A stretch of DNA of 64,000 nt from Buttiauxella gaviniae ATCC 51604 (GTDB lineage Bacteria > Pseudomonadota > Gammaproteobacteria > Enterobacterales > Enterobacteriaceae). A program made the position numbers and the translations under genes. The stretch spans positions 1 through 64,000 of the forward strand of contig NZ_LXEP01000006.1 in NCBI RefSeq assembly GCF_001654835.1, given 5' to 3'. Each line of letters opens with the position of its first letter. Position 1 is the stretch's first letter. Below are positions 35,536-44,125 of this stretch, one piece after another. The notes beneath the pieces were generated by a model, which saw only the letters and a list, made by a program, of their open reading frames with translations, ran no database searches and was not told the origin of the DNA.

Positions 35536-35612
35536 ACTTCCCTACGCTGGCATTATCCAGATCAGGTGGTACGGGTATTTCTCAGCCTTCACAAAGAAGG
35601 GCACCCCGAGTC
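35536..35612 (-). ncRNA. TPP riboswitch (THI element) of thiMD
   Basis: On the minus strand the leader contains the conserved blocks ACTCGGGGTGCCC, GGCTGAGAAATACCC, ACCTGATCTGGATAATGCC and GGGAAGTC, in the order of the E. coli thiM thi-box. TPP binding is expected to hide the thiM ribosome-binding site, as in E. coli where control is translational. It lies 51 bp before the thiM ATG. Confidence 0.97.
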
Positions 35613-36088
35613 ATTTAATTCAAAATCAACTACTTGCGATTAACGCCCCGTTAATCCCTGCTCAGGATAATGCCAGCAGGAAGTCAGACAAACAAGTTCT
35701 TAATCTAAGTGCGCACAGTGAAATAGTGACCAACTCTCTCAAGCATCATCTTTATCAGGATTTGACTATTAATGAAAACACCGCCCCACACCTATTAACA
35801 TAAATCTAAAAAATTAATTGAGCATAGTTAACGAGTTCATCATTTATTATTTTTACCAACCAGTAAAATTATTTCCATGGATTATTTAATCTCACAAAAC
35901 ACTGTTAACACATTGAAATAACTTGACCATTAAATGATCGCGATGTATTTAAAACATACTAAATCACTCCTCGGAACTATCTGATTCGTTATAATGAAAT
36001 TGGCAACAGCATGCTTTATGTGTATAACTAGAAACATATAATTACCTATGATCTTTTCTTATAAAAAAACATAAAATTAACATCCTAT
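35613..36088. other. Gene-free AT-rich interval after thiM
   Basis: Apart from the half TPP element at 35645-35687, I see no coding frame, RNA or repeat. From about 35.7 kb base composition shifts sharply towards A+T and stays so to about 42.9 kb, in contrast to the flanking backbone. That suggests acquired DNA or loss of a previous gene. Confidence 0.6.
35645..35687 (+). ncRNA. Apparent 3'-half remnant of a second TPP riboswitch, opposite strand
   Basis: The plus strand reads CCCCGTTAATCCCTGCTCAG then GATAATGCCAGCAGGAAGTCA. GGATAATGCCAGC..AGG.AAGTC is the 3' half of a thi-box, nearly the same as the thiM element but divergently oriented. The 5' half (GGGG...CTGAGA) is not present on this strand upstream, where the functional thiM riboswitch lies in reverse. 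It looks like a decayed or partially copied riboswitch that once led a rightward gene. The next rightward gene (36089) is 400 bp away and not a thiamine gene. Confidence 0.55.
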
Positions 36089-37039
36089 ATGAATATCGAT
36101 AACAAAGTTTTACTTGATAAAAATAGCAGTACTAAAATATTCAATTGGTTAAATATGTGTGTTTTTCTTGTTTCTGGGCTGTTTGTCTCTGTTGCTCAAG
36201 CTCAGCTTTCAAAGACAATAGAGAGCATCACAAAAACTCATCAAATAAACATCGCCTATCGTGATGCCCCACCTTTTTCTTATGTAGCATCGGATGGCAA
36301 AGTTGTTGGTTATGTTATCGATTTATGTAATGTTATCGTTAGTGATATCAGCAAACATCTGAACATACCGGATTTAAAAGTTAATTATATTGAGAACAAA
36401 TATCTGCCAGAAAGAGATGAATTATTGCGTGAGAAAAAGGTAGATATGATCTGTTCAGTTAATGCTAACGTTATTGAATGGAAAACGATTGCAGACTATT
36501 CAAGCCCCTATACTTATTCATATACACGATTCGCAACTTTAAAGAACAAAAAGATATCATCCATTGATCAATTAGCGGGTCATACTGTTAGTGTAACTTC
36601 GGGATCAGTTGATGCTCTTGCGCTTAACCAGACCAATCGTGAGTTGAATCTCAATTTATTCGTTATTACGACTCCAACCATGGAGAAAGCTTTTGAACTG
36701 ATGCGCAGTGGCAAAACATCGGCTGCTTTTATCAACGATATTTCATTAAAAGAAATCATTGAGGCTCAGAGCGATAAAAATTTATTTTCAATTAGCGATA
36801 AAGGTGTTGGGAAACCACAGTTCTTTGTCATACTACTGCCGCACGATGACAAAGAATTTAAGTCACTGGTAAATCAGAGTCTTTGTAAAATTAGAAAATC
36901 ACCAGATTTTGGTAAGATCCATGATGTCTGGTTTAATAAACCGATTCCTTATTTAAAGCTAAACTTACAAACTCCTTACTCAAAAGAAATGGATAAAGTA
37001 TTAACGCAATTTGACGATTGTTTAAGAACAGGGCGATAA
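36089..37039 (+). CDS. Orphan periplasmic binding protein, amino-acid type (SBP family 3)
   Basis: 316 residues. Long N-region, then a signal peptide (MCVFLVSGLFVSVAQA, cleavage near 39; an internal ATG at 36155 would make a tidy signal). SBP_bac_3 features: INIAYRDAPPFSYVASDGKVVGYVIDLC (split), KVDMICSVNA, DYSSPYTYS and LAGHTVSVTSGSVDALAL. Such proteins bind glutamate-like amino acids for ABC importers, but no permease or ATPase is nearby. Followed by two cyclic-di-GMP genes, so a role as a periplasmic sensor is possible. No clear ribosome-binding site. Confidence 0.75.
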   Translation: MNIDNKVLLDKNSSTKIFNWLNMCVFLVSGLFVSVAQAQLSKTIESITKTHQINIAYRDAPPFSYVASDGKVVGYVIDLCNVIVSDISKHLNIPDLKVNYIENKYLPERDELLREKKVDMICSVNANVIEWKTIADYSSPYTYSYTRFATLKNKKISSIDQLAGHTVSVTSGSVDALALNQTNRELNLNLFVITTPTMEKAFELMRSGKTSAAFINDISLKEIIEAQSDKNLFSISDKGVGKPQFFVILLPHDDKEFKSLVNQSLCKIRKSPDFGKIHDVWFNKPIPYLKLNLQTPYSKEMDKVLTQFDDCLRTGR

Positions 37040-37415
37040 ATAATTAGTTGCTCAAGACATCATGTGACTTGAGGAATGTATTAGAATCATAACCTTGCTA
37101 AAGAAATGTCTATTTCTGGATATATTTTCAATTCACTTACTTATGCTTCACACTATTACTCAATGGAAATATATCAACTAATTTTTAAACCTTAATAAAA
37201 CATATTAGCATCATAAAACAACATTCGCAGCATGTTAATAACATTTGTTTTTGGTTAATCATATATTCCGTTTGACTAGTTACTAAAATCTATATGAAAA
37301 TTAATAGCAACTTATTGGTTTAGTGTTTGTTGAATGAATCACGGATAAGATTAAAACCTCATGGCTATCATTAGACTGTTTATAATCGAAAAGTAAATCA
37401 TTGAGAGTAAGTACC
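37040..37415. other. AT-rich gap with candidate promoter of the EAL gene
   Basis: No gene seen. A short hairpin CTCAAG / CTTGAG near 37054-37076 follows the binding-protein stop and may end its transcript. A perfect TATAAT at 37381-37386 lies 30 bp before the EAL gene ATG; the -35 region is poor, so activation by a regulator or another sigma form is possible. Confidence 0.45.
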
Positions 37416-39722
37416 ATGGGGATTAGAAGTTTTCTTGTAAAAATGTACACACCTGTGGTCATGGAAACTGAGTTAACTAAAAGAAACTCAAAGATCAGCA
37501 AAAGTACAGTATTCAATCAATGGAAAAATTTTCCATTGATGCATTTGGCACGCCCTGAAAACTTAAAAAAATACTTCGTGCTCTGCCTTTCATTTGCTCT
37601 TCTGTATTCATTTGCGGATAAACTGAGTAATAGCATTGAGATTTCTGGTACAACTATCAGGCTCTACGATCTCACGTTGCCAGTAATTTCCGCGCTGCTC
37701 ATTTTGTATAACAAAAAAGCAATCCCTGTTCTCATTTTGTTTGCCCTGTATAGTGTTCATACACAGCCTTTACCCCACCTCCTTGGCACAATATCTCAAC
37801 TCATAGCGGCTTTAATCAGTACTAAAGTCTATTTTTATGCTGCTGGTAAGCGTGGGGCCGTCAGTTTCGGACGCAGTAGCCTTAGTGCCCAGCGCATACT
37901 TTGGTTGATATGTTTTAACACCCTTATTTTTACAGTCATTCAACAATGGTTATTACTAAAATTTCATTTCATATCAGAAGTCAACATTCTTAGTATCCCC
38001 ACACTGATTAATGTGCAATGGATGTTGACATCCTGTATTACAGGCACCCCATTTTGTTATCTCATTCTTAGGGCTTGCTACCAGCCGCTATGGTTTTTCA
38101 ATTACTTAAAACAATTAAAAAAATTAATCACTTCTGGGCCGCGGGCAATTTATCAATTACTCTGGGCATTGTTGGTAGTCGGAATCATGTATTGTCTGAT
38201 TTATTTACAAGGCGATACTTTAATATATACAGATTACACTATTGTATGGCTTTTACCGGTAATGCTCTGGGGGGCAATTTGTCTCGGCCATGCACTAATG
38301 TCCCCTCTTTGGGTCGTCATGCTCATTTTATTGAGTGACTACATTGATAATTACATATCAATAAACAATGAGTTTACTTTTAGTCATTATGTTAGCCATT
38401 TGGCTTTAACCTGCTCTATGATTTTTACATTTTCACTAACAATTGTTATTGTTGGTGTATTGGTTACACGCATTTTAAAATATATAAGAAGCCTCAAGAG
38501 AATTTCTTTATCAGAGCCCCACACTGGTTTACCTAATCTTCTTGCTTTAAAAAATGATATAGTTCGTTACCCACATGCTGGGTTATGTATTATTCAATGT
38601 CCAGAATTAAACACGCTAACACAAACTCATGGAATAATGTTTCGCTTCGAATTCGTTAAGGCTGTTTCTTCTTATTTAAGCCCATTGCTTCTGGATAATG
38701 AAAAAATGTATTACAGCCCTGGATATGGGCTTCTTCTGCGCCTTAACAAAGTTGATGACAATATTATTCATCCTTACTATAAAGCGATGTCATCTTTCCG
38801 TTTTTCATGGGAAGAAATGGAGCTGGGCCTCAATTTTGGCATCGCGTACATGGCATACGGAAAATGCATCAATAACCTTTCTTATGTCGTGGGCCAGCTT
38901 AATGCCCGTACTTATGAATCGCTAAAGCAAGGTAAAGCTGAAGCACTTAATGTCATATCCCCCGGTGATCAAACCATCAGTTCGGGAGCTATACGCCATC
39001 TTCTGCAAAAGTCGATAGACCGTAAATCATTTATGCTCGTTGCTCAGCCAATAGTTTCAACTAAAAACAGCAGCCAGTATTATGAAATTCTTATTCGAAT
39101 GAAGACAATCAATAACAAGATATTCTTCCCGGATACTTTTCTACCAGTGGCTGAAGAAGCAGGATTGCTTGCGGAAGTAGATCTGACCGTTATTGAACAA
39201 ACATTTCAATTTATGCAATCCATAAATAAAACTGAATCTGAGACTCGTTTCTCCATCAATTTGACACCTCAGTCGCTATGTAGAAAAGATTTTCTGGATA
39301 GACTGAATGTTCTTTTAAAGAACTATTTAATACGTCCTGATCGCATAATATTTGAAATCATAGAGTCAGATATTATCGATAGTATTAATGCATCCCGTGT
39401 TCTGCAGGAGCTACGCAAACTGGGATGCCAAATTGCGATTGATGATTTTGGTACAGGAGCATCCAGTTACTCTCGTCTAAAAACATTAGATGTCGACATA
39501 CTGAAAATAGATGGCTCCTTTATTCGCAATGTTGTTGAAGATAAGTTTGACCGACTAATCGTCATGTCATTCTGTGAAGCGGCTAAATATAAAAGTCTGG
39601 AAGTTGTCGCGGAATTTGTTGAAAATGAAGAAATAAAACAAATGCTAATAACGATGGGAATAGAGTGGTTGCAGGGATATCATACCGGGAAACCTGTCCC
39701 AATTGAGTCTCTATGGTCGTAA
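37416..39722 (+). CDS. Membrane c-di-GMP phosphodiesterase: integral membrane sensor, degenerate GGDEF, intact EAL
   Basis: 768 residues from ATG 37416 (AGAGTAAG upstream). About eight membrane spans fill residues 50-370. A GGDEF-like domain follows, with SPGYG in place of GGDEF, so it should not make c-di-GMP. The EAL domain runs from Glu557 (YEILIR). Expected active-site residues are kept: Asn615 (INLTPQSL), Glu647 (FEIIES), Asp676-Asp677 (IDDFGTGASS), Lys697 (LKIDGSF), Glu733 (AEFVE) and Gln753 (LQGY). It should hydrolyse c-di-GMP. In Salmonella an EAL gene (STM0551) sits next to fimY in the same cluster and represses fimbriae. This is likely its positional counterpart but with a large sensor attached. 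Confidence 0.85.
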   Translation: MGIRSFLVKMYTPVVMETELTKRNSKISKSTVFNQWKNFPLMHLARPENLKKYFVLCLSFALLYSFADKLSNSIEISGTTIRLYDLTLPVISALLILYNKKAIPVLILFALYSVHTQPLPHLLGTISQLIAALISTKVYFYAAGKRGAVSFGRSSLSAQRILWLICFNTLIFTVIQQWLLLKFHFISEVNILSIPTLINVQWMLTSCITGTPFCYLILRACYQPLWFFNYLKQLKKLITSGPRAIYQLLWALLVVGIMYCLIYLQGDTLIYTDYTIVWLLPVMLWGAICLGHALMSPLWVVMLILLSDYIDNYISINNEFTFSHYVSHLALTCSMIFTFSLTIVIVGVLVTRILKYIRSLKRISLSEPHTGLPNLLALKNDIVRYPHAGLCIIQCPELNTLTQTHGIMFRFEFVKAVSSYLSPLLLDNEKMYYSPGYGLLLRLNKVDDNIIHPYYKAMSSFRFSWEEMELGLNFGIAYMAYGKCINNLSYVVGQLNARTYESLKQGKAEALNVISPGDQTISSGAIRHLLQKSIDRKSFMLVAQPIVSTKNSSQYYEILIRMKTINNKIFFPDTFLPVAEEAGLLAEVDLTVIEQTFQFMQSINKTESETRFSINLTPQSLCRKDFLDRLNVLLKNYLIRPDRIIFEIIESDIIDSINASRVLQELRKLGCQIAIDDFGTGASSYSRLKTLDVDILKIDGSFIRNVVEDKFDRLIVMSFCEAAKYKSLEVVAEFVENEEIKQMLITMGIEWLQGYHTGKPVPIESLWS

Positions 39723-39788
39723 TTAATAGACACTTGAATTCATATATTTCTCTAATGTGTTGATAGTTAGATTGGGAAGTAACCTGAA

Positions 39789-41228
39789 ATGATACTTACG
39801 CTGAAGAAATTTTTCTATAAATGTTATCCAATAATAACATTATTTATAGTCACTACGCTGACAACCTTCATAGGTATTATTGAAAGAGTTAATGGCCCAT
39901 TTTCTTTAGTTTGGTTGACCAATGCTATAACCATTGGTGTGTTATTACGCTTCTACAAACATGTTAACTGGCAACATTATTTAATTTGTTGCGCCGGCAT
40001 GGTGTTGCCAGATTTATTAATCGGCACAAGCCTTAACCAGGTTTTATTGATGACCATTGCAAATGTTATCACAATTTCAATAGGTTATATTACCCTGCAA
40101 CGCTTTGCTACGCGTACTGAAGAAGGCGAATGGCTGGGTAGCTTGCATAGCGTTCCGCAATGGTTATTGCTCTGCCAACCCTCTCTTATCATAGGTTCGT
40201 TAGTAGGATTAGGGGCATTATTTGCTCTGTATGATAATGCTTTTTTACAGACAGCATTTTATTGGTATTTAAACGAGTCGCTTGATTTCATAGTGTTTTT
40301 ACCAGTCATTTTGGCAGCCCCAAGAATACTTAAATCTTTCGCAAATGATTTTTTTAATGCATTCTTACATATTATCCCGTCTATTTTATTATTGTTTGCT
40401 TTTGTTTTTATAAAAGACAAAATATATTTCCTGATGGCGTCAATACTAATTATTCCAACCATAATATGGTTGGCACTTTCAGGTAATCTATTTTTAACAA
40501 CCTTTGGTATCAGTATGAATGGTGCATTCTTCTTTATGTGGATCATTCACTCTACACATGGTTATCTACATTTTTCCGAGAATATCTACATCTCTGCAGT
40601 CAGGACGATTGTCGCAGTATTGGCGCTTTGTGCGCTTACAATTGCGGTTGCCATTTCTGAACGAGATAAACTTTTTTCTAAGCTATCCCAACTTGCTAAT
40701 CACGATGATTTGACCGGTATTCTCAATCGCCGGGCATTTACTAAAGCAGCTGAGGCTATTACGTCGTCATTGAACAAGGGCGATATCTGTTCAATGGTTT
40801 TAATTGATATTGATTTTTTCAAGAAAATAAATGACGTATGGGGGCATCAAAAGGGAGATAAGGTTCTCGTTGCCTTTTGCCAGCGATTAAAACAGTGTAT
40901 CCCCGACAGTCAATTATTTGGACGCGTAGGCGGCGAAGAGTTTGCCCTGTTGCTCACTAATACTCCTGAGATAAATCACCAGGAATTAACTAATACCATT
41001 GTTAATGAACTGTCCAGAAACCCTCTTTCTATTGATAATGAGCCGTTCCCACTAACAATTAGCGCTGGTATGGCCGCCTGGTCTGAAGGTCAAAAATATG
41101 AGACGTTGTTTAAATATGCTGACCTGGCTTTGTATCAAGCAAAAAATAATGGGCGCAATCAATGGCAGGAGTACCTACCTTGCGAAAAAATGCTCCCTAA
41201 CCAAAATTTCATACCGTCATTATTATAG
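39789..41228 (+). CDS. Diguanylate cyclase with MASE1-like membrane sensor
   Basis: 479 residues; GGGAAG precedes ATG by 9 bp. Residues about 10-290 contain eight or so membrane helices with the MASE1 look (FSLVWLTNAITIGVLLR at the start). The GGDEF domain has DDLTGILNRRAF, DIDFFKKINDVWGH and active-site GGEEF at 381-385. The inhibitory RxxD position holds PDSQ, so product feedback is probably lost. It follows the EAL gene by 66 bp and is likely co-transcribed with it, so the pair could set a local c-di-GMP level for the neighbouring fimbriae. Confidence 0.9.
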   Translation: MILTLKKFFYKCYPIITLFIVTTLTTFIGIIERVNGPFSLVWLTNAITIGVLLRFYKHVNWQHYLICCAGMVLPDLLIGTSLNQVLLMTIANVITISIGYITLQRFATRTEEGEWLGSLHSVPQWLLLCQPSLIIGSLVGLGALFALYDNAFLQTAFYWYLNESLDFIVFLPVILAAPRILKSFANDFFNAFLHIIPSILLLFAFVFIKDKIYFLMASILIIPTIIWLALSGNLFLTTFGISMNGAFFFMWIIHSTHGYLHFSENIYISAVRTIVAVLALCALTIAVAISERDKLFSKLSQLANHDDLTGILNRRAFTKAAEAITSSLNKGDICSMVLIDIDFFKKINDVWGHQKGDKVLVAFCQRLKQCIPDSQLFGRVGGEEFALLLTNTPEINHQELTNTIVNELSRNPLSIDNEPFPLTISAGMAAWSEGQKYETLFKYADLALYQAKNNGRNQWQEYLPCEKMLPNQNFIPSLL

Positions 41229-41529
41229 ACATTTATATCCAGGCGGTAACCGTCTGGATATAAATACCCACCTCCCTTCCCTTGGTTATTGTTTTAAGAA
41301 ACCCCTTATATTTACTTAAGTCAATTCTAATATCTAACATCATTATTTCATGTCAGGATTTATCGCAACGATATAATCGTAAGCTATATAAAATTAACTT
41401 ACGATTATCAGCGGTATTGACAAAGAGTATATTTCAGCACTGACAGGTGCTGTTGATGAAAAAAGATGGAAATGATGATTGATGCACCACTGACTCACGC
41501 CCGAATCACTATCCACAAACCTTTTCTTT
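41229..41529. promoter_or_regulatory. 300-bp gap with two palindromes upstream of the fimY-like gene
   Basis: At 41231-41263 there is an almost perfect 33-bp palindrome (TTTATATCCAG ... CTGGATATAAA with CGGTAACCG at the centre, one mismatched pair) 2 bp after the cyclase stop. At 41373-41383 / 41398-41408 an 11-bp perfect inverted repeat ATAATCGTAAG / CTTACGATTAT spans 36 bp. The first could be a terminator or an operator; the second sits where a promoter operator for the fimY-like gene would be. Confidence 0.5.
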
Positions 41530-42297
41530 GTGCTGCGGGTTACTGAAGATTTGTACATAGCCGCGCGCAAACGTAGATTTCGACGCATCAAAAATGGCGA
41601 TCTGACACATTTTCATAGCCGGTTGACCCCAATTGTCTTTGACCGCATTGAGTCTCTACAACAGCAAATGTATGCAAAGCAGTTGCCGGAACCACTCGAT
41701 ATCATACTTGTGACCAGTGACTACTACTTGTCGCTGGCACTGACTGAGCACTTTTTTAAGTTCCAGCGAACTCACGTCTGTGTAAACCTGGAGGAGGCTG
41801 AAGTGATGCTTCAACAAACCCCACAACCGCGAGTGTTCATCGATCTGGATGGCGTAAGCGAGCCAGCAATTGATGTGCTAAATATGATCAGACAATGGCA
41901 TCAAACCTGGCCACGCCTAAATATGATGCAACTGACAGCCTGCCGTTGTATGGAAGTCGCCCGACTGATCGATGCGGCATCAATCTTCCCTGTGGTGGAA
42001 CGGCGACTGAGAATTACCGATCTGCTTATTCTGCTGACTCAAAAGCGAGCCCGGCAAGATTGGTCCATTGCTCAGGATGGGTCACACTTAGTCCCACTTT
42101 CAAAGCGTGAATGGAATATTCTGCTGGCCGTGGCAAAAGGAGAGTCGCTGAAAACCATTGCCGCCTCATTTCACAAACCCTACCACTCTGTGGTTTACAC
42201 TCTTGGGCGGGTTGCCGCTCGTATTGGAGCAGGGAACAACAAATCATTAATACATTTGCTGAATAAATTGTCCTGCGCGTCATCCTCAAAAGTGTAG
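41530..42297 (+). CDS. fimY: FimY-like LuxR-type regulator of fimbriae
   Basis: 255 residues from GTG 41530 (Salmonella FimY 240). The N-terminal half (ILVTSDYYLSLALTEHFF...VFIDLDGVSEPAIDVLNMIRQWH, split) looks like a receiver-type domain without a clear phosphorylation set. The C-terminus is a LuxR helix-turn-helix (PLSKREWNILLAVAKGESLKTIA, then SVVYTLGRVAARIG). Neighbours fimZ and fimF on one side and a c-di-GMP gene on the other reproduce the Salmonella order fimF-fimZ-fimY-STM0551. The start is uncertain: no good ribosome-binding site precedes GTG 41530, nor TTG 41551. Confidence 0.7.
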   Translation: MLRVTEDLYIAARKRRFRRIKNGDLTHFHSRLTPIVFDRIESLQQQMYAKQLPEPLDIILVTSDYYLSLALTEHFFKFQRTHVCVNLEEAEVMLQQTPQPRVFIDLDGVSEPAIDVLNMIRQWHQTWPRLNMMQLTACRCMEVARLIDAASIFPVVERRLRITDLLILLTQKRARQDWSIAQDGSHLVPLSKREWNILLAVAKGESLKTIAASFHKPYHSVVYTLGRVAARIGAGNNKSLIHLLNKLSCASSSKV

Positions 42298-42890
42298 CCG
42301 CGCTAACTAACCGCCTTCCGAGTGAAAGCTAGGAAACGACTTATTTTCAATGTTCCAATTTTGTTAAATTGGAACCGTTTATTAACAATTACAACTATTC
42401 CTGGAAAATCAGTTCCCCGCAAACTATGCCGCTTCCCGACGATTAACCACGTAATCACTCTGTGCTACGGATAACAAATAGGAAACATTCGAGACTTCGC
42501 ACTATTCTTCATGTTCAAAACAATCTTTTTTCCCAAATATTTCACTTAACACAGATGCATTCCCCAAATAACAATTAATTAACCAATTTAATTAGAATTT
42601 AATCACAGCATTATTCCCCGAGCATAACAGTGGCCTTTTTCTTAAATAATATGGCTGTATAATCAATCTATTCATTTATCTAATATGAATAGATTGTTTT
42701 TCTTACTGAAATAACTCTCTTTGTTTCACTCGTAGCAATTAGAAAATAGTACTTATGAAGGAAGTGTTTAAGTTCAAGGGAGCATCTTGCATACATTATA
42801 AAACACGAAATAGTGAAACACCTTTTCACTTTCGCCGCCAGTGACTTTGCGTCAATGCGATATGTTCCTCAAAAAATTAGAGGCAAGAAT
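42298..42890. promoter_or_regulatory. 593-bp AT-rich leader of fimZ
   Basis: No gene seen. At 42352-42375 a perfect 10-bp inverted repeat GTTCCAATTT / AAATTGGAAC with a 4-nt loop, followed by CGTTTATT, may end the fimY-like transcript. The remaining 500 bp is AT-rich with no frame of interest; the length suggests a complex promoter, as described for fimZ in Salmonella, which FimZ and FimY control. I cannot place sites by eye. Confidence 0.45.
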
Positions 42891-43523
42891 ATGAAACCTG
42901 CATCCGTAATTATTATGGACGAACACCCTATTGTCAGAATGTCGATAGAGGTACTGCTACAGAAAAATAAAAATATTGATGTGGTGATGAAAACCGACGA
43001 TAGCCGGGAGGTAGTTAACTATATACGGTCTAACCCTGTCGATTTGGTGATTCTCGACATTGAACTGCCGTCTATTGACGGCTTCACTTTATTAAAAAGA
43101 ATCAAGAGCATACAGGCTGACACTCGGATATTATTCTTATCTTCCAAGTCTGAAAGGTTTTATGCGGGCCGTGCTATTCAGGCCGGTGCAAATGGGTTTG
43201 TCAGTAAAAGGAAGGAGCAGGAGGATATCTATCATGCGGTTGAAATGTTGCTTGCAGGGTATTCATTTTTCCCCTCCGAAACGCTGGAGTTAATCAGTAA
43301 TCCGGGTTCACGCAGCGGAGTTACTGACGATACGCCATTATCTAATAGAGAGATAACCGTATTACGTTACCTGGCCAATGGTCTATCCAATAAAGAAATT
43401 GCCGAACAACTTCTGCTGAGTAACAAAACCATCAGCGCACATAAATCTAATATATTTTCCAAGCTGCATGTATCATCGATTGTCGAACTTATCGATTACG
43501 CCCGAGTAAAAGAGCTATTATAA
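42891..43523 (+). CDS. fimZ: FimZ, NarL-family response regulator activating type 1 fimbriae
   Basis: 210 residues from ATG 42891 (GAGG upstream), the Salmonella FimZ length; the frame opens earlier at 42813 without support. Receiver domain with Asp56 (LVILDIELPS) and Lys of SKRKEQE, then a LuxR HTH (LSNREITVLRYLANGLSNKEIA..LLLSNKTISAHKSNIFSKL). FimZ activates the fimA promoter in Salmonella and lowers motility. It faces fimF across a shared terminator. Confidence 0.95.
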   Translation: MKPASVIIMDEHPIVRMSIEVLLQKNKNIDVVMKTDDSREVVNYIRSNPVDLVILDIELPSIDGFTLLKRIKSIQADTRILFLSSKSERFYAGRAIQAGANGFVSKRKEQEDIYHAVEMLLAGYSFFPSETLELISNPGSRSGVTDDTPLSNREITVLRYLANGLSNKEIAEQLLLSNKTISAHKSNIFSKLHVSSIVELIDYARVKELL

Positions 43524-43550
43524 CTGCACGCCCAATCACTGTTTTAAATC

Positions 43551-43577
43551 AAAAAACCGGGTTGACGTCCGGTTTTT
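43551..43577. terminator. Bidirectional terminator between fimZ and fimF
   Basis: AAAAAACCGG / CCGGTTTTT with an 8-nt loop; A tract on the left and T tract on the right serve both convergent transcripts. It lies 27 bp after the fimZ stop. Confidence 0.85.
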
Positions 43578-43606
43578 ATTTAATTTAATGATGCCTAAGA
43601 GGTTTT

Positions 43607-44125
43607 CTAATAATAACTAATCATAAACGTAGCATCTGCGTCGGCTTGCCCGGCTTGTGGGTTATCGGCAAGCGCGATGTAATTCGCAAAAAAGGTTAAT
43701 TCCGCATTTCCGTTAGCATCAACTGGCACATCCTGGCTTGCCTCCTCAAGAGGCAGGCGGGTTTTATCTTTATCGCGCAACTCGACGGCCACATTTGTCG
43801 CCCCACTCGTGTTATTAAGCCCCAGCAAGCCGGCGTTGCCCGTGGCTTGCTTTCCAGAAAAGGTGATGGACGCAGCACCCGGTGGGCAGCCGTTAAGCTT
43901 CAACGTGAACGGCATGCTTTGCGTAGTGCTGCCTGCGGTGCGCAGTTGTTTGGTCGGCCAACGCCCAAGCTGCACTGTTTTATTGTCATCCCCAATTTCG
44001 ACGTAACAGCTGAAATCCACCACGTTGCCACGCAGTTCTATATTGATGGCACCGAGCGAAGTGTCGGCCTGAGCATGACTCACAAGGCTTGCTGCCAACC
44101 ACAGCAGCATTGCAATTTTAGTCAT
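43607..44125 (-). CDS. fimF: FimF, minor tip subunit of type 1 fimbriae
   Basis: 172 residues from ATG 44125 (Salmonella FimF 172). Signal peptide KIAMLLWLAASLVSHAQA, then donor strand DTSLGAINIELRGNVV. Paired Cys (FSCYVEI and LNGCPPG) and the C-terminal DADATFMISYY beta-zipper are the pilin pattern. It joins the FimH adhesin to the rod. It overlaps fimH by 8 bp. Confidence 0.88.
   Translation of the reverse strand: MTKIAMLLWLAASLVSHAQADTSLGAINIELRGNVVDFSCYVEIGDDNKTVQLGRWPTKQLRTAGSTTQSMPFTLKLNGCPPGAASITFSGKQATGNAGLLGLNNTSGATNVAVELRDKDKTRLPLEEASQDVPVDANGNAELTFFANYIALADNPQAGQADADATFMISYY

Noticed and set aside
37401-37415. TTG start five codons before the EAL-gene ATG
   Set aside because: ATG at 37416 has a better-placed AGAGTAAG; the TTG lies inside that site.
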